A DNA stretch of 64,000 nt from an uncultured Fibrobacter sp. Lineage in GTDB: Bacteria; Fibrobacterota; Fibrobacteria; Fibrobacterales; Fibrobacteraceae. The notes beneath the pieces are model-generated. The model did no database searches. It had not been told where the DNA came from and was given only the letters and a program-made list of their open reading frames with translations. Of this stretch, positions 51,807 through 61,408 are shown one piece after another (position 1 is the stretch's first letter; each line of letters starts with the position of its first letter). The stretch is taken from assembly GCF_900316465.1 (NCBI RefSeq), contig NZ_ONDD01000002.1, forward strand, positions 104,086 to 168,085, read 5' to 3'. The position numbers and the translations under genes are program-made.

Positions 51807-53567
51807 TTAAACAAGGAATCTCGGGTAAATCCAGGAACATTCGCGGGCGAGCATCTTCGGGAATTCGCGGAAGGTTCCGTTAATCTGGTAAAGGTTCAGG
51901 CTGCCTTCCACCGGCGAAAGCTTAATGAGCGAGTCCGCGCGGGCTTCGAGGTAGGGGTATTCGTCCAAGTTGCAAGACGATACGACTGCACAGCCCGTGA
52001 GGGCGATAATGGTATCGACCATCTGCATCAGAATCTGGTGCGGTGCGCCATTCAAGCGTGTTGACTTCGGATTATGCAACACGGCTGAAATCGGGTCGAT
52101 CACCACCACGCGGTAGTCGTGGTTTTCAAGTCGCTTGGCACCTTGAATACGCTTGGCGATAAGCTGTGCTGTTTCGATAGGCGAAAGGGCCGTACCACGC
52201 AGGTTCAAGAAACCGAACTTCGGGGTGCTGGCGTTCAAGTTGCGCTTGCCGCCCAGCAAGTAAAGGCGGTTCAGGAACACGGACTTGGTAAGTTCAAAGT
52301 TGATGAACAGCACGTCGCTCGAAGACGTTGAGTTGCCGAACCAGTCTTCGCCATAGCAAATCGAAAGGCCTAAGTCCATAAGGGCGAGAGACTTGCCGCT
52401 CTTCGGGGGTGCCGTGAACAAGAAGAATTCGCCGGCACGGAGCATGTTTTCGACAATCGTCTGGTCTTTCTTGGGGGCTTCTTCGGTGTCGCTTGCAAGT
52501 TCAATGAGCGGTTTTCCGTCAAGGGAGTATTCCACCCATTCTTGCCATTCCTTAAAGTTCTTGGCGCCCTGTTCAAGACCAATCAAGTACTGCTGTTTAC
52601 CGCCGCGGAGCACGCCCGGCATACGCACCATCATGTGCGGGTTGCTGTTGCTCGGGTCAACCTTGAATCCCTGGGAATCAAGTGTCTTGAAAAGGAAGTC
52701 GACGCGTTCGTTATATTCTTCTTCGTCGTTGGCAAAAATCTTGACCCATGCCTGCACAGAATTTGCACCTGTGTTTACAAGAGCGGTACAGGGGAGGTTC
52801 AGTGCCTTGTAGTAGGCGAGCTGCTTGGCCAAGGACATCTTGGGGTTGTCGACCACCACATAGCGGTAGCGGAAAGATTCGTCCGTGACGTCGTCGCCAC
52901 CCTTTACGGCGTTAATGCACAGGAGGGCGCCTTCGGGGCTGTCGAGGCTCTTCATGATTTTCTTGATAGAGTCATCTTGCCCGATAATATTCGATACGAG
53001 TTCTTCGGTGGTTTCGGGGGTGTTTGAAACCTTGAACGAAATGGTTTCGTCGGGGTCGAAAGCAGCTTCCAGAAGCTTGGCCAAGTCTTTTCGCCAGTCT
53101 GCGGCGGGCCAGGGAATGGAAAGTGCTTCCGGATCAATCTTGAAGTTCTGCAATAGTTCCAGGGACTGTGTATCAAGACCCATGGCCAGCATTTGTTCCA
53201 TGGAAATCATGTTTGCCGACAGCGGCGTGATGATTGGCATGGCCATCGTCTGCGGGGCGGCCGCAGCTTGTGCCTGGGGAACTCCTTCCGCAGCCGGGGT
53301 GGAGTTCTGCGCCGGCGCCGGTTGTTCCTGGGGACGTTCTGCAGAGCGCTTTTCGGCGGAGAACGCCCGGCGAAGAGTCTGTTCGACCTCTTCTCCGTCC
53401 ATGCCATCGTCGCGGGCCTTTCCGCCCAGCTGGAAACTAGCGTCCATGAATGTCCAGCCTTCTTCCATGGCGGCAACACCCGCCTTGTACAGTTCGGCCT
53501 TGAGTTCGTTTACGCTGTTATACTTGTTCTTAAGGAACAGGTTAATGGTCTTTTTTGCGTTTTCCAT
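51807..53567 (-). CDS. Primase-polymerase-like plus RepA-type hexameric ATPase, degenerate
   Basis: A 586-residue protein. Residues 1-72 form a small helical domain, followed by a Pro/Ala/Gln linker (73-112). Residues about 205-345 resemble the catalytic domain of archaeo-eukaryotic-type primase-polymerases found with mobile-element helicases: RYVVVDNP, NTGANSVQAWVKI, then DPSNSNPHMMVRMPGVLR. The conserved His of the 'sxH' motif appears to be Gln272. A RecA/AAA_25 domain follows with Walker A TAPPKSGKS (Lys392) and Walker B VVVIDPIS. The architecture is that of replication proteins of plasmids and phages, but no such neighbours exist here. It leads the gene row that includes the degenerate methyltransferase. 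Confidence 0.65.
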   Translation of the reverse strand: MENAKKTINLFLKNKYNSVNELKAELYKAGVAAMEEGWTFMDASFQLGGKARDDGMDGEEVEQTLRRAFSAEKRSAERPQEQPAPAQNSTPAAEGVPQAQAAAAPQTMAMPIITPLSANMISMEQMLAMGLDTQSLELLQNFKIDPEALSIPWPAADWRKDLAKLLEAAFDPDETISFKVSNTPETTEELVSNIIGQDDSIKKIMKSLDSPEGALLCINAVKGGDDVTDESFRYRYVVVDNPKMSLAKQLAYYKALNLPCTALVNTGANSVQAWVKIFANDEEEYNERVDFLFKTLDSQGFKVDPSNSNPHMMVRMPGVLRGGKQQYLIGLEQGAKNFKEWQEWVEYSLDGKPLIELASDTEEAPKKDQTIVENMLRAGEFFLFTAPPKSGKSLALMDLGLSICYGEDWFGNSTSSSDVLFINFELTKSVFLNRLYLLGGKRNLNASTPKFGFLNLRGTALSPIETAQLIAKRIQGAKRLENHDYRVVVIDPISAVLHNPKSTRLNGAPHQILMQMVDTIIALTGCAVVSSCNLDEYPYLEARADSLIKLSPVEGSLNLYQINGTFREFPKMLARECSWIYPRFLV

Positions 53568-53946
53568 AAGCGCCTCAGATGCTTTATCATACTGAATGTA
53601 GCTTTTTTATTTACAAAAGGGTACTTAAAAGTGCAAAATGCACGAAAAAACGCCCCGCAAATCTGCTGAACCCCAGTGATTTAATTTGTTTGTAACAATC
53701 CGTGGTGGAATTAATCAAATAATGAATCGTAATTCGCCTAGAAACGAGCAAGACGAGGTCCTTACCTATGTTTTGTTCCAAAAATAAATTTCTGACAAAA
53801 CATGGTGACGACATCCTTTGGCGAACGATTGGCGAAGCCAATCTCCTGCACTAAAGTGCAGAGCCAAAGTAAAATGCGAGCCAAAGCTGTATTGAATCAT
53901 ACAGCGAGAGCTCGCATGACGTGGTATTGCGATGTTTTTCGGTGAA
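53568..53946. other. 379-base gap upstream of the ATPase gene and downstream of glnS
   Basis: No gene was found. It holds several inverted repeats: 53768-53776 with 53795-53803 (nine bases, perfect, 18-base loop), 53846-53851 with 53856-53861 (six bases, loop TAAA), and a two-part stem 53874-53881 with 53910-53917 enclosing 53886-53892 with 53899-53905. The last ends CATGAC and so resembles the TGTCAT hairpin repeats on the minus strand; it probably ends glnS transcription. Confidence 0.55.
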
Positions 53947-55626
53947 TTACTTGGACGGGTTGAAGGAATCCTTCAGGCCAACCGTGCGGTTAAACACCAA
54001 GTGGCCCGGCTTGGAATCTTCGCTATCCAAGCAGAAGTAACCCTGGCGCATGAACTGGAAGCGGTCTTCGAGCTTTGCGTCGGCGAGGCTCGGTTCCACC
54101 TTGGCCTGCTTAATCACCATGGATTCCGGGTTCAGGTAGTCGTGCCAGTCTTCGCCTTCCGGGACCTGAGACGGGTCTTCGAGGGTGAAGAGGTTGTCAA
54201 TCAGGCGCACTTCGGCGTCCACGGCGTGAGCAGCGGAAACCCAGTGGATGGTGCCCTTGACCTTGCGGCCATCGGGAGTTTCGCCACCCTTGCTCAGCGG
54301 GTCGTAGACGCAGTGAATCACCTTCACCTTGCCGTCGGCGTCCTTTTCGACGCTCTTGCAAGTCACGAAGTAAGCACCCTTCAAGCGGACTTCGCCTTCC
54401 GGCTTCAAGCGGAAGTACTTCTTCGGCGGTTCTTCCATAAAGTCGTCGGCTTCGATGTAGAGTTCTCCGCTGAACGGAACTTGGCGCGTACCGGCGTTCG
54501 GATCGTTCGGGTTGTTCTCGACTTCGATCATTTCGACCTTGCCGGCTTCCCAGTTGTCAATCACGAGCTTGACCGGATCGATTACGGCCATCACGCGGTT
54601 GGCGGTCTGGTTTAATTCTTCGCGGATGCAGAAGTAGAGCAAGTTCACGTCGACCATGGAGTCGGCCTTGGAAACGCCGATACGGTCGCAGAATTCGCGG
54701 ATGGAACTCGGGGTAAAGCCACGGCGGCGGTAACCGCAGACCGTCGGCATACGCGGGTCGTTCCAGCCCATCACGGCCTTCGTCTGCACCAGTTCCAACA
54801 GCTTGCGCTTACTCATCATGGTGTAGGTCAGGTTCAAACGGGCAAATTCAATCTGCTGCGGGCGGTTGTCGAGGCCAAGCTCAATCAGGAACCAGTCGTA
54901 CAGCGGGCGGTGCGCTTCAAATTCAAGCGTACAGATAGAGTGCGTAATGCCTTCGATCCAGTCGCTGAGCGGGTGCGCGAAGTCGTACATCGGGTAGATG
55001 CACCACTTGTCACCGGTGCGGTGGTGGGTGCAGTGCTTGATACGGTAGATGACCGGGTCGCGCATGTTCATGTTCGGGCTAGAAAGGTCCACCTTGGCAC
55101 GGAGGCACTTTTCACCATCGGCATACTTGCCGTCGCGCATTTCGCGGAAGAGCTTCATGTTCTCTTCGACGCTGCGGTCGCGGTAGGGGCTCGGACGGCT
55201 CGGCTTACCGGCGTCATTGCCGCGGTATTCCTGCATTTCGTCGCGGGTCAGGTCTTCTACGTAAGCCTTGCCCATTTCAATCAGCTTTTCGGCAAAGGCG
55301 TAAATCTGGTCGTAGTAGTCGCTGGCGAAGTATTCGCCGCCCTTCCATTCAAAGCCGAGCCACTTCACGTCTTCGCGGATGGAGTCCACGTATTCCACGT
55401 CTTCTTTGGTGGGGTTCGTGTCGTCAAAGCGCAGGTTCGTGACGCCGCCGAAATCCTTGTACTTGTTTGCAGTACCGAAATTCAGGCAGATCGATTTGGC
55501 GTGTCCGATGTGGATGTAGCCGTTCGGTTCAGGAGGGAAACGGGTGTGCACATTCTTGCGCTTGCCCGTAGCGAGGTCGTTAACGATGATGTCCTGTACA
55601 AAATTCGAAGATTCAGGGATTTCCAT
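53947..55626 (-). CDS. glnS: Glutaminyl-tRNA synthetase
   Basis: A 559-residue class I synthetase that charges tRNA-Gln. HIGH is at 39-42 (YIHIGHAKS), the second signature is MSKRKL (in LTYTMMSKRKLLELV), and RFDDTNPTKED and IYPMYDFAHPLSDWIE are typical of bacterial GlnRS. Length matches the family. Its presence suggests direct glutaminylation rather than only the amidotransferase route. It is transcribed alone, with a short lipoprotein gene upstream in the same direction. Confidence 0.97.
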   Translation of the reverse strand: MEIPESSNFVQDIIVNDLATGKRKNVHTRFPPEPNGYIHIGHAKSICLNFGTANKYKDFGGVTNLRFDDTNPTKEDVEYVDSIREDVKWLGFEWKGGEYFASDYYDQIYAFAEKLIEMGKAYVEDLTRDEMQEYRGNDAGKPSRPSPYRDRSVEENMKLFREMRDGKYADGEKCLRAKVDLSSPNMNMRDPVIYRIKHCTHHRTGDKWCIYPMYDFAHPLSDWIEGITHSICTLEFEAHRPLYDWFLIELGLDNRPQQIEFARLNLTYTMMSKRKLLELVQTKAVMGWNDPRMPTVCGYRRRGFTPSSIREFCDRIGVSKADSMVDVNLLYFCIREELNQTANRVMAVIDPVKLVIDNWEAGKVEMIEVENNPNDPNAGTRQVPFSGELYIEADDFMEEPPKKYFRLKPEGEVRLKGAYFVTCKSVEKDADGKVKVIHCVYDPLSKGGETPDGRKVKGTIHWVSAAHAVDAEVRLIDNLFTLEDPSQVPEGEDWHDYLNPESMVIKQAKVEPSLADAKLEDRFQFMRQGYFCLDSEDSKPGHLVFNRTVGLKDSFNPSK

Positions 55627-55670
55627 GGTTAATCCTTTAGTTTTTAACGCTGGAAAATATAGTAAAATGG

Positions 55671-56024
55671 TTATTCGTCTCCGAAGAACCAGTCGCGGTC
55701 ATGGCAGACAATGGTGGTGTGCGTTGTTCTGTTAGCGATGACTGCGATTTTGTCTATATCGGTGCAAGCGGGCCCATTTTCAAGTTTTGAAAAAAGTTCT
55801 CGGTCTTCATAGTCGACCCATGATTCATTTTTACAGATGTAGCCGGCTTTTTCTTTATTTAAGTATACAATGACGCCCTCTAAGGCCGCCTTACAGGAGT
55901 ATTGCGAAGTCTTGTGGATGTCTTTGGAATCTTGGATGGAATCGGACGAGGCGTCGGTAGAGCCTTTTCCGCCGCAGGCGGCAAGTAAAAAGGCTGCCGA
56001 AAGAATGCTGAATAAAGATTTCAT
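55671..56024 (-). CDS. Small predicted lipoprotein, 117 residues
   Basis: The signal peptide ends in lipobox FLLAAC (Cys about 17) followed by GGKGSTDASSDS, a flexible tether. The remaining ~80 residues contain four Cys (SCKA, YICKN, ACTD, IVCHD), perhaps two disulfides, and no known family motif. It lies between the DUF3300 gene and glnS, all on the minus strand, with gaps of 28 and 44 bases. Confidence 0.7.
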   Translation of the reverse strand: MKSLFSILSAAFLLAACGGKGSTDASSDSIQDSKDIHKTSQYSCKAALEGVIVYLNKEKAGYICKNESWVDYEDRELFSKLENGPACTDIDKIAVIANRTTHTTIVCHDRDWFFGDE

Positions 56025-56052
56025 GAATGTTCTTGCATCATGACGATGCGTT

Positions 56053-57177
56053 TTACTTTCTCATACTTTTGCCAAAACCGCGGCTATTGCTATTACGGTT
56101 GCTGTTCCCGCTGTTGCGGTTGTTATGGCTGCTGCGGGAATCGTCGTAGTTTTTCTGGCTGCTACGGGTAGTCTTGATGTTGCCAAAACCTTGATTGTTG
56201 TTTTGGTTGTTGTCATCTTGCCAGTAATTGTCCTTGGTGGTCTTGACCGTTGCAACCGTGTTCGGGTGGGCGGCTGCATTATGAATTTCGGCTTTGCTCC
56301 TCGGTGCCGTGCTGTGGTTCATGGGGACCTTCACGGGCCTGCTCGGAGGAGGCGTATAGGTGTCGTGCCTTGCCGGTGCCACATAGTGGTTGTTCCTGGG
56401 CTGCGGAGGCGGATTGTGATGGCGCGGTGGGCGCGGCGGCAGAGGCCTGTTGTGGTACCAGCGGTAGTCGTGCACGTAAATCAAGTGCGTATCCCATTCA
56501 AAGCGGCTTGTGCCCCAACCCCAAGAATCGTAGTAAGTACCGACCCAAACGCCGCTGCGGTAACGGAGTCCAGGGTAGCCGTTCGAATAAACGTAGTATA
56601 CCACGTGCGGGTTGTAAACGGGAACGTAAACGTATTCCTTTTGTACAGGTTCGATGATGATCGTCTTTTCCTTGATGACCTTGACCTGTTCGTTAGTTTG
56701 TAAGTGACCGTGGTTATAGGCGGCGGTACGCATACGCTGCACGGCATCCATCACGGCCTCTTTTTGAGTGGCGACAGCGTCGCCCAACTGGTCTGTCCAT
56801 ACTTGGTATTTGGCCATGGTGGCAAGAACAGTCGGGAACGGAATCAGAGCCTGGACACTTTCGTCGTAGGGGAGGTCTTCGAGCTTGATGCGTTCGGCGA
56901 GTTCTTGACCTTTCAGGTGCTTGTTCTGGTTTGCCCAATCGGCAGCGCCCGGAATTTCATCGCCATGAACAGATGCCGCCAACACCTGCACCAGGAGCGG
57001 GTCAGGGTAAAGCGCAATCGTCGAGACGAGAGTGTCGAGTTCCGCTGCGGTGAACTGCTCGTTTGCGCGAGCGGAATTGGGCATACATAAAATGACTGCA
57101 AGTAAAAACCACAGCCAAGCGAACTTGGTCGCAAATGGAATAGCTAAACTTTTTTGAGCCTTCGAAGCGGTAAACAT
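56053..57177 (-). CDS. DUF3300 domain secreted protein
   Basis: A 374-residue protein with a signal peptide (ending SARANE). Residues about 40-240 are DUF3300: LVSTIALYPDPLLVQVLAAS, WANQN, LPYDESVQALIPFP, and the Tyr/Pro-rich YVYVPVYNPHVVYYVY. The C-terminal 120 residues are Pro-, His-, Asn- and Ser-rich low complexity. The function of DUF3300 is unknown; members are envelope proteins. AGGAGG lies just before the ATG, and a TATAAT-like -10 (57208-57213, minus strand) lies upstream. Confidence 0.85.
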   Translation of the reverse strand: MFTASKAQKSLAIPFATKFAWLWFLLAVILCMPNSARANEQFTAAELDTLVSTIALYPDPLLVQVLAASVHGDEIPGAADWANQNKHLKGQELAERIKLEDLPYDESVQALIPFPTVLATMAKYQVWTDQLGDAVATQKEAVMDAVQRMRTAAYNHGHLQTNEQVKVIKEKTIIIEPVQKEYVYVPVYNPHVVYYVYSNGYPGLRYRSGVWVGTYYDSWGWGTSRFEWDTHLIYVHDYRWYHNRPLPPRPPRHHNPPPQPRNNHYVAPARHDTYTPPPSRPVKVPMNHSTAPRSKAEIHNAAAHPNTVATVKTTKDNYWQDDNNQNNNQGFGNIKTTRSSQKNYDDSRSSHNNRNSGNSNRNSNSRGFGKSMRK

Positions 57178-57536
57178 GTTTACCTCCTATAGCTTTAGGT
57201 TACTAATATTATACAAAAATTCTATGCTAATTAGATGCGAAAAAGTCGATTTTGGTTGCAAACAGGCATTTTTCGGGGATAAAATTCCCGCGTTGTAATT
57301 ATCCATTATGGACGATTTTATTTTTACACGCTTCTTAAACGAAATTATGGTTTCGGTTTTGAGGGCGAAAATGCTTAAAAATGGCTAAAATGAGTTATAA
57401 AAAGGGTTAATTCTACTTAAATTTGGCCGTTTTGGGGTTTTGGAATGTTGTTAAGTTGCACAACACATTAACTAAAATTAACATAAATTCTTACACGTTT
57501 GAATCTATTTTTACAACAGATAGTTGGAGGCACTAT
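57178..57536. other. 359-base divergent intergenic region
   Basis: No gene was found between the DUF3300 gene (minus) and cotH 1 (plus). A minus-strand TATAAT is at 57208-57213 without a clear -35. A small stem is at 57274-57279 with 57285-57290. The plus side is A/T-rich, with a weak TAAAAT at 57473-57478. Promoters for both genes must lie here, but none is convincing. Confidence 0.4.
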
Positions 57537-59318
57537 ATGGGCTATTGGGCTAAAATTATATCTGGCACGGCGCTTTTGGCGTCTTTCTCCTTCGCACAGA
57601 CTTATGATCTGCCGATTATTTTCGTTGACACCAAGCAGAAATGTCTTGATAAGAATGTCACCGAGAAGATTCAGGCGACCATGCGCGTTTTGGATGGAAA
57701 GACGAACAATGTGGCGGACAGTGCCAAGGGTACTCTCTACGATATTGGCATCAAGGTAAGAGGCCAGTCTTCTGCAATGTTCCCGAAGCCGGGCTACAGC
57801 GTTGAAGTCCGCGACGACAAGGGCGAAGGCATGGACGTGAGCATGTTCGGGCTCCCGCCTGCCGATGACTGGGTTTTCCACGGTCCTTACGTTGACAAGA
57901 GTATGCTCCGTAACGCTCTCGCTTACTGGCTCTTTAGACAGGCGGGCCGTTATGCTCCCCGTACCAAGCATTTTGATCTGTACATCAACGGTGTGTACCG
58001 CGGCGTGTATGTGATGGTCGAAAAAATCAAACGCGGCAAGTATCGCGTGAATGTGAGCAAGCTTAAAGAAACCGATATCGCCGGCGATAGCCTTACCGGT
58101 GGCTACATTTGGGCTTTCGATAAGGTCGGCACCAACACGGGTGGCGGCGGTAGCAATAACCAGGGTGGTATTCAGGCAGAAGGTTTCAATACCTCCGATG
58201 GCTTGAACGTCATTTTGCACTACCCCAAGAAAGCAAACATTCAAAAGGAACAGGAAGAATACCTCAAGAAGTACCTGAACGATCTTGAAGCGCTGTTCAA
58301 GAACGGAAAGAATGGTGACGGCTTTGATAAGTACGTGGATCTCGGTTCTGCCGTTGACTACGTGTTGCATCAGGAAATTACCAACAATGGCGACTCCTAC
58401 TGGTGCAGCTTCTTCTTGCACAAACCCAAGGACAAGACCAAGAACGGTGTGTTTACCGAAGGTAAGGTCACTCTTGGCCCGCCGTGGGACTTTAACCTCG
58501 CTATGAGCAATGGCGGCATGATGGGCTTTGGCGGTTCGGGCAACAGCTGGCAGATTGAAAGCAGCAGCAAGTCCGGTCAAGGTGGTATGTGGGGCATGGG
58601 CGGCGGCTCGTTGATTGCTCCCAAGTGGCTTACCGGCATGTGGAAGAGAAGCGATTACCAGAGCGAACTCAAGAAGCGCTGGGCAGAACTCCGCAGTGGC
58701 GTTTGGCATACCAAGGTCATGGATGCTTACCTGGATTCCATGAAGACATACCTGAAGAGTGCTGCCGACAGAAACTTCAAGCGCTGGCCGAATCTGGGTA
58801 AGAACAGTGGCCAGAACGATCCTGATCCGGAGCCGATGAAGTACTGCAACTCCAGCAGTGGCGGCTATGGCATGGGTATGGGCGGTAACAATGCCGATAC
58901 TTGGGAAGGCGAAGTGGAACATCTCCGCAAGAAAATGAAAGAAAGAATGCAGTGGATGGACCAGCAACTCGGCTTTACGGAATCGTCTAGCCCGATCGTG
59001 ACTCAGCCCGTGGACCCGAGCATTCATGAACCCGATTGGGAAAACGACAAGAAGAAGGATTCTATTCCCGATAACAATCCCCCGCAGGATATCGCTGATA
59101 ATTTCAGCAGACTGTCTCCGACGAACTACTTTGACGTGAACGGTGACATGCTTGAAATCCAGACGAGCTTGGGTGGCACATTCGCTTTAATTGACCTGAA
59201 TGGTACGGTCTTGTACAAGACTCGAATCAAGAAGGGTCTTACGACCATGAAGATTCCGGGCAAGGCGAAGAATACGCATTGGATCGCAACACTCAACGGG
59301 AAGATGCTCGGTCGCTAA
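57537..59318 (+). CDS. Secreted CotH-kinase family protein 1
   Basis: A 593-residue protein with a signal peptide (SFAQ). Spore CotH proteins are atypical protein kinases; relatives occur in fibre-degrading bacteria as secreted proteins of unknown role. Family segments: IGIKVRGQSSAMFPKPGYSVE, DWVFHGPYVDKSMLRNALAYWL, GVYRGVYVMVEKIKRGK, GGYIWAFDK and LGPPWDFNLAM (the metal/catalytic Asp region). A Gly/Met/Asn-rich insertion is near 335-375, and the C-terminal ~70 residues form a small beta domain ending WIATLNGKMLGR. The start at 57537 has TTGGAGG eight bases upstream; an in-frame extension lacks a ribosome site. A paralogue follows after 29 bases. Confidence 0.88.
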   Translation: MGYWAKIISGTALLASFSFAQTYDLPIIFVDTKQKCLDKNVTEKIQATMRVLDGKTNNVADSAKGTLYDIGIKVRGQSSAMFPKPGYSVEVRDDKGEGMDVSMFGLPPADDWVFHGPYVDKSMLRNALAYWLFRQAGRYAPRTKHFDLYINGVYRGVYVMVEKIKRGKYRVNVSKLKETDIAGDSLTGGYIWAFDKVGTNTGGGGSNNQGGIQAEGFNTSDGLNVILHYPKKANIQKEQEEYLKKYLNDLEALFKNGKNGDGFDKYVDLGSAVDYVLHQEITNNGDSYWCSFFLHKPKDKTKNGVFTEGKVTLGPPWDFNLAMSNGGMMGFGGSGNSWQIESSSKSGQGGMWGMGGGSLIAPKWLTGMWKRSDYQSELKKRWAELRSGVWHTKVMDAYLDSMKTYLKSAADRNFKRWPNLGKNSGQNDPDPEPMKYCNSSSGGYGMGMGGNNADTWEGEVEHLRKKMKERMQWMDQQLGFTESSSPIVTQPVDPSIHEPDWENDKKKDSIPDNNPPQDIADNFSRLSPTNYFDVNGDMLEIQTSLGGTFALIDLNGTVLYKTRIKKGLTTMKIPGKAKNTHWIATLNGKMLGR

Positions 59319-59347
59319 TAGAATTTAAGAATGGGGGAGGGGTGTTT

Positions 59348-61123
59348 ATGATTCGCCTACCTAAGTTATTACTCTGTACAGCAGCGCTGCTTTTCGCAAG
59401 CGCTGCTTTTGCGCAAACATATGACCTGCCGCTGATTGTCGTGAATACGAAAGGCCAGAATCTTGCGAAAGGTGCCGACAAGATTCCCGGCGAAATGCGC
59501 ATCGTGGATAACGGCTCGAATACGCTTTCGGATTCTTCGAAGGTCGATAAAATTGATATCGGCATCAAGATTCGCGGGCAGACTTCTGCGGACTTTCCGA
59601 AGAAGGGCTACGGCGTAGAGCTTCATGACCCGACGGGGCAAGACACGAGTCTTAAGGTTCTCGGCATGCCCAAGAATGCGGACTGGGTATTTCATGGCCC
59701 GTATGTGGACAAGACTCTTATTCGTAACGCGCTGGCACACTGGCTTTACCAGAGAACGGGACGTTACAGTTCTCGCTTCAAGTTCTTTGAACTCTATTTG
59801 AACGGCCAGTACAAGGGTGTCTACGTGCTTCTTGAAAAAATCAAGCGCGCCAAGGCCCGTGTGCATATCGCAAAGCTCAAAGATGAAGATACTAGTGGCG
59901 ATGAATTGACTGGTGGCTACGTGCTCAGTATTGACAAGGTGGAAAATAACTCCACGAGCGGTCTCGATAAGGAGGGCTTCAAGAGTAAAGATGGTTCGCC
60001 GGTTGTGATGCGTTCTCCGAAAAAAGAGAACACGACCAAGGAACAGCAGGACTACATCAAGAACTTCTTTAACAAGATTGAATCTACTTGTGACAACGGC
60101 GATGTCAACAGCAACGGGTGTTCCGATATTTTGGACATTGATGCTGCTGTAGACTACATTATGCACGAAGATGTCACCAACAATACAGACGCCTATATTT
60201 GCAGCTTCTACATGTTCAAAGATAAAGACAGCAAGGGCGGCAAGTTACAGTTGGGCGCTCCTTGGGACTTTAACCTTGGATTTGGAGCCTACCAGCGTGT
60301 AGGTGGCGAAAAGGCCGAGGGCTGGCGTGTTCCGCAGAGCGCAAAAGGCGGTTCCGGCGATTGGTTTGTGGCTAAGTGGGTGCAGAATCTTTGGAACAAC
60401 GATGGCTTCCAGAAAAAATACAAGGAACGCTGGAAAGAATTGCGTAGTGGCGTTTGGCATACCAAGAACATCGATCATTTTATCGATTCGCTCAAAACCG
60501 TTCTGAAAAAGGCTGCTGACCGCAACTTTGAACGTTGGCCGAATCTCGGTCAGGCGAGCGGTACCTGCGATGCCGACCCGATGGATTCCAATGGCGGAAA
60601 CAATGGTGGCAACAACGGCAACCCGTGGGGTGGTGGCATGTGGGGCGGCGGCATGGGCGGCTTCTGCATGGGCATGAAGATGAACTACTACAATGAACCC
60701 ACGTGGGATGCCGAAATCGAACACTTGCGTAAGTATGTCAAGCAAAGGTTTTCGTGGATTGACCAGCAGGTCGGTTTTAGCGAACCATCGGCACCGGTAG
60801 TCACGGAGCCTCTTATTATTGATGACTGGACCTATTACGACAAGGTCGCCGAGGATGACGATCCCGGCTCAAGCGTTTCTAACCCGCCTCCTTCGGCCAT
60901 CAATTCTTATTTGAGTATTTCGCGCTTGAACTTCTATAAGCTGGATGGCCGCTTAATGACTGTCCAAAGCGAAAAGGGCGGCTTGCTTAAGCTTTTGGAT
61001 TACAACGGCCAAGTGATTTTCCAAAAGAGGATTCGTGCTGGAGTAGAAAGCGTGCAACTTCCGTATAGTCTAGTTGACAAGACCTGGATTACAACGCTTA
61101 ATGGAAAACTTTTGAGCCGCTAA
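59348..61123 (+). CDS. Secreted CotH-kinase family protein 2 (tandem paralogue)
   Basis: A 591-residue protein with a signal peptide (SAAFAQ). It repeats the motifs of the preceding gene: IGIKIRGQTSADFPKKGYGVE, DWVFHGPYVDKTLIRNALAHWL, GVYVLLEKIKRAK, LGAPWDFNLGF and ELRSGVWHTK ... AADRNFERWPNLG, plus a Gly/Trp/Asn-rich insertion and the same C-terminal beta domain ending TLNGKLLSR. A tandem duplication is evident. GGGAGGGG precedes the ATG. It is cotranscribed with the first copy. Confidence 0.88.
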   Translation: MIRLPKLLLCTAALLFASAAFAQTYDLPLIVVNTKGQNLAKGADKIPGEMRIVDNGSNTLSDSSKVDKIDIGIKIRGQTSADFPKKGYGVELHDPTGQDTSLKVLGMPKNADWVFHGPYVDKTLIRNALAHWLYQRTGRYSSRFKFFELYLNGQYKGVYVLLEKIKRAKARVHIAKLKDEDTSGDELTGGYVLSIDKVENNSTSGLDKEGFKSKDGSPVVMRSPKKENTTKEQQDYIKNFFNKIESTCDNGDVNSNGCSDILDIDAAVDYIMHEDVTNNTDAYICSFYMFKDKDSKGGKLQLGAPWDFNLGFGAYQRVGGEKAEGWRVPQSAKGGSGDWFVAKWVQNLWNNDGFQKKYKERWKELRSGVWHTKNIDHFIDSLKTVLKKAADRNFERWPNLGQASGTCDADPMDSNGGNNGGNNGNPWGGGMWGGGMGGFCMGMKMNYYNEPTWDAEIEHLRKYVKQRFSWIDQQVGFSEPSAPVVTEPLIIDDWTYYDKVAEDDDPGSSVSNPPPSAINSYLSISRLNFYKLDGRLMTVQSEKGGLLKLLDYNGQVIFQKRIRAGVESVQLPYSLVDKTWITTLNGKLLSR

Positions 61124-61124
61124 G

Positions 61125-61394
61125 TTACAGATAATGCTTGACCTTGTTTACAGGGTCAAGATTTTCTTTTGGGGGCTTGGGCACATAAATCTTGACGGCG
61201 TACACGTAGTGGTCGGTTTCGACCAGGATGTCGCCTTCTTGCATGTCTTCGTTGATGTCAATTTCGATTTCTACACCGTCGCGGGCGATGCGGCGGATAG
61301 AATGTTCCTTGAGCTCGTGACGCTCGAACAGGACGTCGATAACCTTCTTGTAGGTGCCGTGATGAATGGTGCCCAGAATGCTATTGCAAATCAT
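61125..61394 (-). CDS. Small beta-rich protein, UreE N-domain-like
   Basis: An 89-residue cytoplasmic protein. The pattern of a basic central stretch (RRIARDGVEIEIDINEDMQEGDILVET) recalls the N-terminal domain of the urease nickel chaperone UreE ('dG.e..i.l..g..l..GD.L'), but the C-terminal metal-binding domain is absent, as is any urease gene. It ends one base past the convergent CotH gene and follows the nucleotidyltransferase-like gene by 14 bases. The family link is tentative. Confidence 0.5.
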   Translation of the reverse strand: MICNSILGTIHHGTYKKVIDVLFERHELKEHSIRRIARDGVEIEIDINEDMQEGDILVETDHYVYAVKIYVPKPPKENLDPVNKVKHYL

Positions 61395-61408
61395 TTATAA
61401 TTCCCGTA

